Assembly: GCA_016712535.1 (NCBI GenBank)
Contig: JADJQW010000002.1
Coordinates: forward strand, 2,232,001 to 2,296,000
Direction: 5' to 3'
From: Flavobacteriales bacterium
Lineage (GTDB): Bacteria > Bacteroidota > Bacteroidia > Flavobacteriales_F > PHOS-HE28
Length of the DNA stretch: 64,000 bases
In this document: positions 61,897-64,000 of the stretch, piece by piece
How positions within the stretch are numbered: position 1 is the stretch's first letter
How the letters are laid out: every line of letters begins with the position of its first letter
The notes under the pieces: model-generated
The model's database searches: none
What the model was told of the DNA's origin: nothing
Seen by the model: the letters and a program-made list of their open reading frames with translations, nothing else
Translations under genes and position numbers: made by a program

Positions 61897-61904
61897 GAAC
61901 TTCG
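61897..61904 (+). promoter_or_regulatory. -7-like box before lolA
   Basis: GAACTTCG, 7 nt before ATG 61912. Two mismatches to TAnnTTTG; weak. Confidence 0.25.
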
Positions 61905-61911
61905 CACCGCC

Positions 61912-62562
61912 ATGAAGAATGCCCTGCTCCTTACCGCTGCGCTCCTCCTCACGCCGATCGCATCCTCTGCACAGGACGACCCCAAATCGAAAGCGATCGT
62001 TGACCGCCTGATGGCCCAGTCCAAGAGCTGGACCAGCTTCGAAGCCGACTTCACCAGCCGCCTGCAGAGCACCAAGGACAAGCTCGACGTGAAGCAGGAG
62101 GGCAACATGAAGGTGAAGGGAAAGCGCTTCCGCCTCGTGCTCGACAAGAACACCATCATCAACGATGGCAAGGTGCTGCACACCTACAGCAAAGAGACCA
62201 ACGAGGTCACCTTGAACGATCCCGCCGAAATGGACCAGGACCTCGACCCGAGCACCATGTTCACCCAGTACGAGAAAGGCTTCAAGAGCCAGTTCGTGGA
62301 GGAGAAGGCCGATGCCAGCGGCGCGATGACGCAAGTGGTGAAGCTCTTCCCTATCGATCCGGCGAAGAAGCCATTCCACACCGTGCTGCTCACGGTTGAA
62401 AAAGCCAAGGGCGACCCGCGCAGCGTGCAAGTGCTCTACAAGGATGGCAACGTGGTCACTTACACGGTGAAGAAATTCACGGCCAACCCTGATCTCCCGG
62501 ATGGTCTCTTCACCTTCGACAAGAGCAAGTATCCGGGCGTGGAGGTGAACGACCTGCGCTGA
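61912..62562 (+). CDS. lolA: outer-membrane lipoprotein carrier protein LolA family
   Basis: 216 residues from ATG 61912, with a signal peptide (ALLLTAALLLTPIASSA). The mature protein has the LolA barrel pattern: SFEADFTSRLQSTKDKLDV, GNMKVKGKRFRLVLDKNTII, NDGKVLHTYSKETNEVTLND and the long C-terminal strands. LolA shuttles lipoproteins across the periplasm. The window also contains a Wza-like lipoprotein. ATG 61858 is an alternative start but would precede the signal peptide by 18 residues. Confidence 0.88.
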   Translation: MKNALLLTAALLLTPIASSAQDDPKSKAIVDRLMAQSKSWTSFEADFTSRLQSTKDKLDVKQEGNMKVKGKRFRLVLDKNTIINDGKVLHTYSKETNEVTLNDPAEMDQDLDPSTMFTQYEKGFKSQFVEEKADASGAMTQVVKLFPIDPAKKPFHTVLLTVEKAKGDPRSVQVLYKDGNVVTYTVKKFTANPDLPDGLFTFDKSKYPGVEVNDLR

Positions 62563-62603
62563 TCGCTGACGTTACCCGCACGGAGGGCGCGCATTCATCC
62601 ACC

Positions 62604-63362
62604 ATGCGCGCCCTCGTCTTTCCGGCTTTCGTCGCCTTCAATGCGCTATCCGCTCAATCGCCGCGCGTGGCGCATGTGCTCGTGGCGCTCTGCGACAACG
62701 AGCACCAAGGAATCGTGAAGGTGCCGGCTGGCATCGGCAATGGCCAGAATGCGCGCACCAACCTGTATTGGGGCGCGGGCTATGGCGTGAAGACGCACTT
62801 CGACCGCTCAGCGGATTGGTTGCGGGTGCCATGCGGAGCAGCCATCGAGCCGCATATCCTGGATCGCGCCGTTTGGAAGCACCGCGACAGCGCCGTGTAC
62901 ATCGTGGCCGACGCCTATGATGGACGCCATATCCGTGAAGCCACGGTTGATCTGCTCCGCTATTCCAGTGGTCAGGGGCCACGTACCGTGAAGGCCGGGG
63001 GAACAACGCTTCACGCCGGTGGCAATGCCGCACTGGTGGCTTACCTCGGCCACGATGGCCTCATGGACTTCAGCATCGAGGAGCGGTTCACCTCATCCGG
63101 CCATTCCAGTCGAGAGGCCATCATCCTGGCATGCATCAGCAAGCGCTACTTCGCGGAGCACCTGCGCGCAACCGGTGCCGATCCGCTGGTATGGACCACC
63201 GGATTGATGGCCCCCGAAGCCTACACGCTGAAGGCAGCGCTCGATGGCTGGGTCCTGCGCGAGAACCAAGAGCGCATCCGGGAGCGCTCAGCAGCGGCCT
63301 ACGACAAGTACCAGAAGTGCGGGATCAACGGGGCGCGCCGCCTGCTGGTGACGGGCTGGTAG
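62604..63362 (+). CDS. secreted protein of unknown function
   Basis: 252 residues. Short signal peptide (ALVFPAFVAFNALSAQ). The mature domain has VAHVLVALCDNEHQGIVKVP, TNLYWGAGYGVKTHFDRSAD, VYIVADAYDGRHIREATVDL, and GGNAALVAYLGHDGLMDFSI. Further along come EAIILACISKRYFAEHL and WTTGLMAPEAYTLKAALDGW. It has no motif I can name, though its periodic hydrophobic strands suggest a Rossmann-like or caspase-like alpha/beta fold with a possible His-Asp pair in YLGHDG. Low certainty. Confidence 0.65.
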   Translation: MRALVFPAFVAFNALSAQSPRVAHVLVALCDNEHQGIVKVPAGIGNGQNARTNLYWGAGYGVKTHFDRSADWLRVPCGAAIEPHILDRAVWKHRDSAVYIVADAYDGRHIREATVDLLRYSSGQGPRTVKAGGTTLHAGGNAALVAYLGHDGLMDFSIEERFTSSGHSSREAIILACISKRYFAEHLRATGADPLVWTTGLMAPEAYTLKAALDGWVLRENQERIRERSAAAYDKYQKCGINGARRLLVTGW

Positions 63363-63455
63363 GGCGCTCGCCCTTGAAATGGCCGGTGCCCGCGCCTTGC
63401 TGCCCCGTGATGTGCACATAGTCGTTCAGCACGGCCTTCAGGAAATCCATGTTGT

Positions 63456-64000
63456 TCAGACCATCGCCGCTGATCCTGTCGTGGCGCGCACCTTGGCCGC
63501 CACCTCATCGATCATGGCGAAGCGGTTCGCCATGCGCGTGCTGCCGAGCACCTCTTTCACCAATGCAGCCTGAGCATCGGTCAGGCGAACGGCCTGCGGG
63601 AAACGCGCCACATGCGCATCACGGACTTCGGTGAGCAGTGTGTCAGCCAAGCGGGTGCGCTGCTTCAATGAAACAACGGTGGTGCCCCCAGCCAGGTCGC
63701 CGATCCTTTGGCCTTTGCCGTTGATCAGCACCACTACGAGCCCGAGCCCGTAGAGGCTGTCGAGCGGGCGTATGAGCCAGCGCAAGAGGTACTGCCCCAG
63801 GGTGGGTTGACCACCGTCGATGCGCACCACCTTGATCTTCATCACGTTCTTGCCCACGCTCTTGCCGTCCATGAGCAGTTCGCTGGCAAGGTGGTAGAAG
63901 CTCGGTGGCAGCTGAACGAGGATCAAGTAGACGCCAACGCTCGTGTCATCCCAATCCTGCGGCTCCAGGATGAAGAGCATCATGAGCCAGAAGACGTACC
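63456..64000 (-). CDS. RDD-family membrane protein, start outside window
   Basis: The frame is open to the window edge, so the N-terminus is missing. The visible ~181 residues have a helix entering at the edge (YVFWLMMLFIL), a second near VYLILVQLPPSFYHLAS, the RDD feature GKSVGKNVMKIKVVRIDGG, then LRWLIRPLDSLYGLGLVVVLI and IGDLAGGTTVV. RDD proteins are inner-membrane proteins whose function is mostly unknown. An elongated soluble C-terminal tail (about residues 120-181) follows the RDD core. Confidence 0.85.
   Translation of the reverse strand, partial: YVFWLMMLFILEPQDWDDTSVGVYLILVQLPPSFYHLASELLMDGKSVGKNVMKIKVVRIDGGQPTLGQYLLRWLIRPLDSLYGLGLVVVLINGKGQRIGDLAGGTTVVSLKQRTRLADTLLTEVRDAHVARFPQAVRLTDAQAALVKEVLGSTRMANRFAMIDEVAAKVRATTGSAAMV

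Noticed and set aside
63325..63450. Possible 41-codon minus-strand gene just after the RDD gene (starts MDFLKAVLNDYVHITG)
   Set aside because: Starts 5 bp after the RDD stop and reads plausibly for about 15 residues, but then becomes low-complexity and overlaps the end of the 62.6-kb gene; not enough to call.
1..64000. tRNA, rRNA, CRISPR arrays, insertion sequences, prophage genes
   Set aside because: No cloverleaf-like spans, repeat-spacer arrays, transposase or phage genes were seen on reading both strands.

Overview
The window looks like chromosome of a GC-rich member of the Bacteroidota, most likely Flavobacteriales. The supporting features are TAnnTTTG-type -7 promoter boxes close to start codons, an almost complete lack of Shine-Dalgarno sequences, family content typical of the phylum (a DoxX protein of BT_3928 type, DUF5683, a SiaC-like DUF1987 protein, a Bacteroidota-type signal peptidase I) and the gene order parA-parB-DUF5683-dapB-lepB. 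I saw no rRNA, tRNA, CRISPR array, insertion sequence or prophage. Genes are densely packed, often with ATGA stop/start overlaps.

Layout. 1-3.6 kb: the end of an outer-membrane barrel protein, a DUF2238 membrane protein, another barrel protein, a DUF4442 protein and a PhoH/PIN ATPase. 3.7-4.15 kb: a small protein made of 25-residue repeats. 4.2-18.7 kb: a surface polysaccharide locus with an ABC exporter (Wzm/Wzt type, with a C-terminal extension on the ATPase), three methyltransferase domains, a polysaccharide deacetylase, several glycosyltransferases, an O-antigen-ligase/polymerase-like membrane protein and a DegT aminotransferase. One glycosyltransferase (14.1-15.2 kb) is inverted. 18.7-20.9 kb: a glutamate-cysteine-ligase-like enzyme and a LamG-domain secreted protein. 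20.9-27.9 kb, minus strand: a metallo-hydrolase, a giant (about 1490 aa) secreted protein of unknown function interrupted by a one-base frameshift, prmA and tpiA. 28.0-32.0 kb: small proteins, a split nucleotidyltransferase, lon and ruvX. 32.1-36.1 kb: dapD, a secreted protein, a DUF805 protein and dihydrolipoyl dehydrogenase. 36.2-45.2 kb: a second exopolysaccharide locus (asnB-like amidotransferase, GT4, Wza-like lipoprotein, Wzc-like BY-kinase with a Tyr/Gly tail, rfbC, a WecA/MraY-family transferase and a lytic transglycosylase). 45.2-50.8 kb: uvrA, a LOG-family protein, a DoxX protein and a DinB protein. 50.9-55.3 kb: mostly small secreted proteins without a known role. 55.4-64 kb: a metal-dependent hydrolase, parAB, DUF5683, dapB, two signal peptidase I paralogs, lolA, an unknown secreted protein and a truncated RDD membrane protein.

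How the genes fit together. The window is dominated by envelope biology: glycan assembly and export, lipoprotein carriage, preprotein processing and DAP synthesis for peptidoglycan (dapD, dapB), with chromosome segregation and DNA repair genes alongside. The most notable observations are (i) -7-like boxes placed exactly 4 nt upstream of six start codons, suggesting leaderless transcripts; (ii) the exact 25-residue repeat protein; (iii) the giant frameshifted protein; (iv) a glycosyltransferase-methyltransferase fusion beside a Wzt ATPase with a C-terminal extension; and (v) a Lon-linked small protein/nucleotidyltransferase cluster. All functional statements rest on motif recognition by eye, without database searches.
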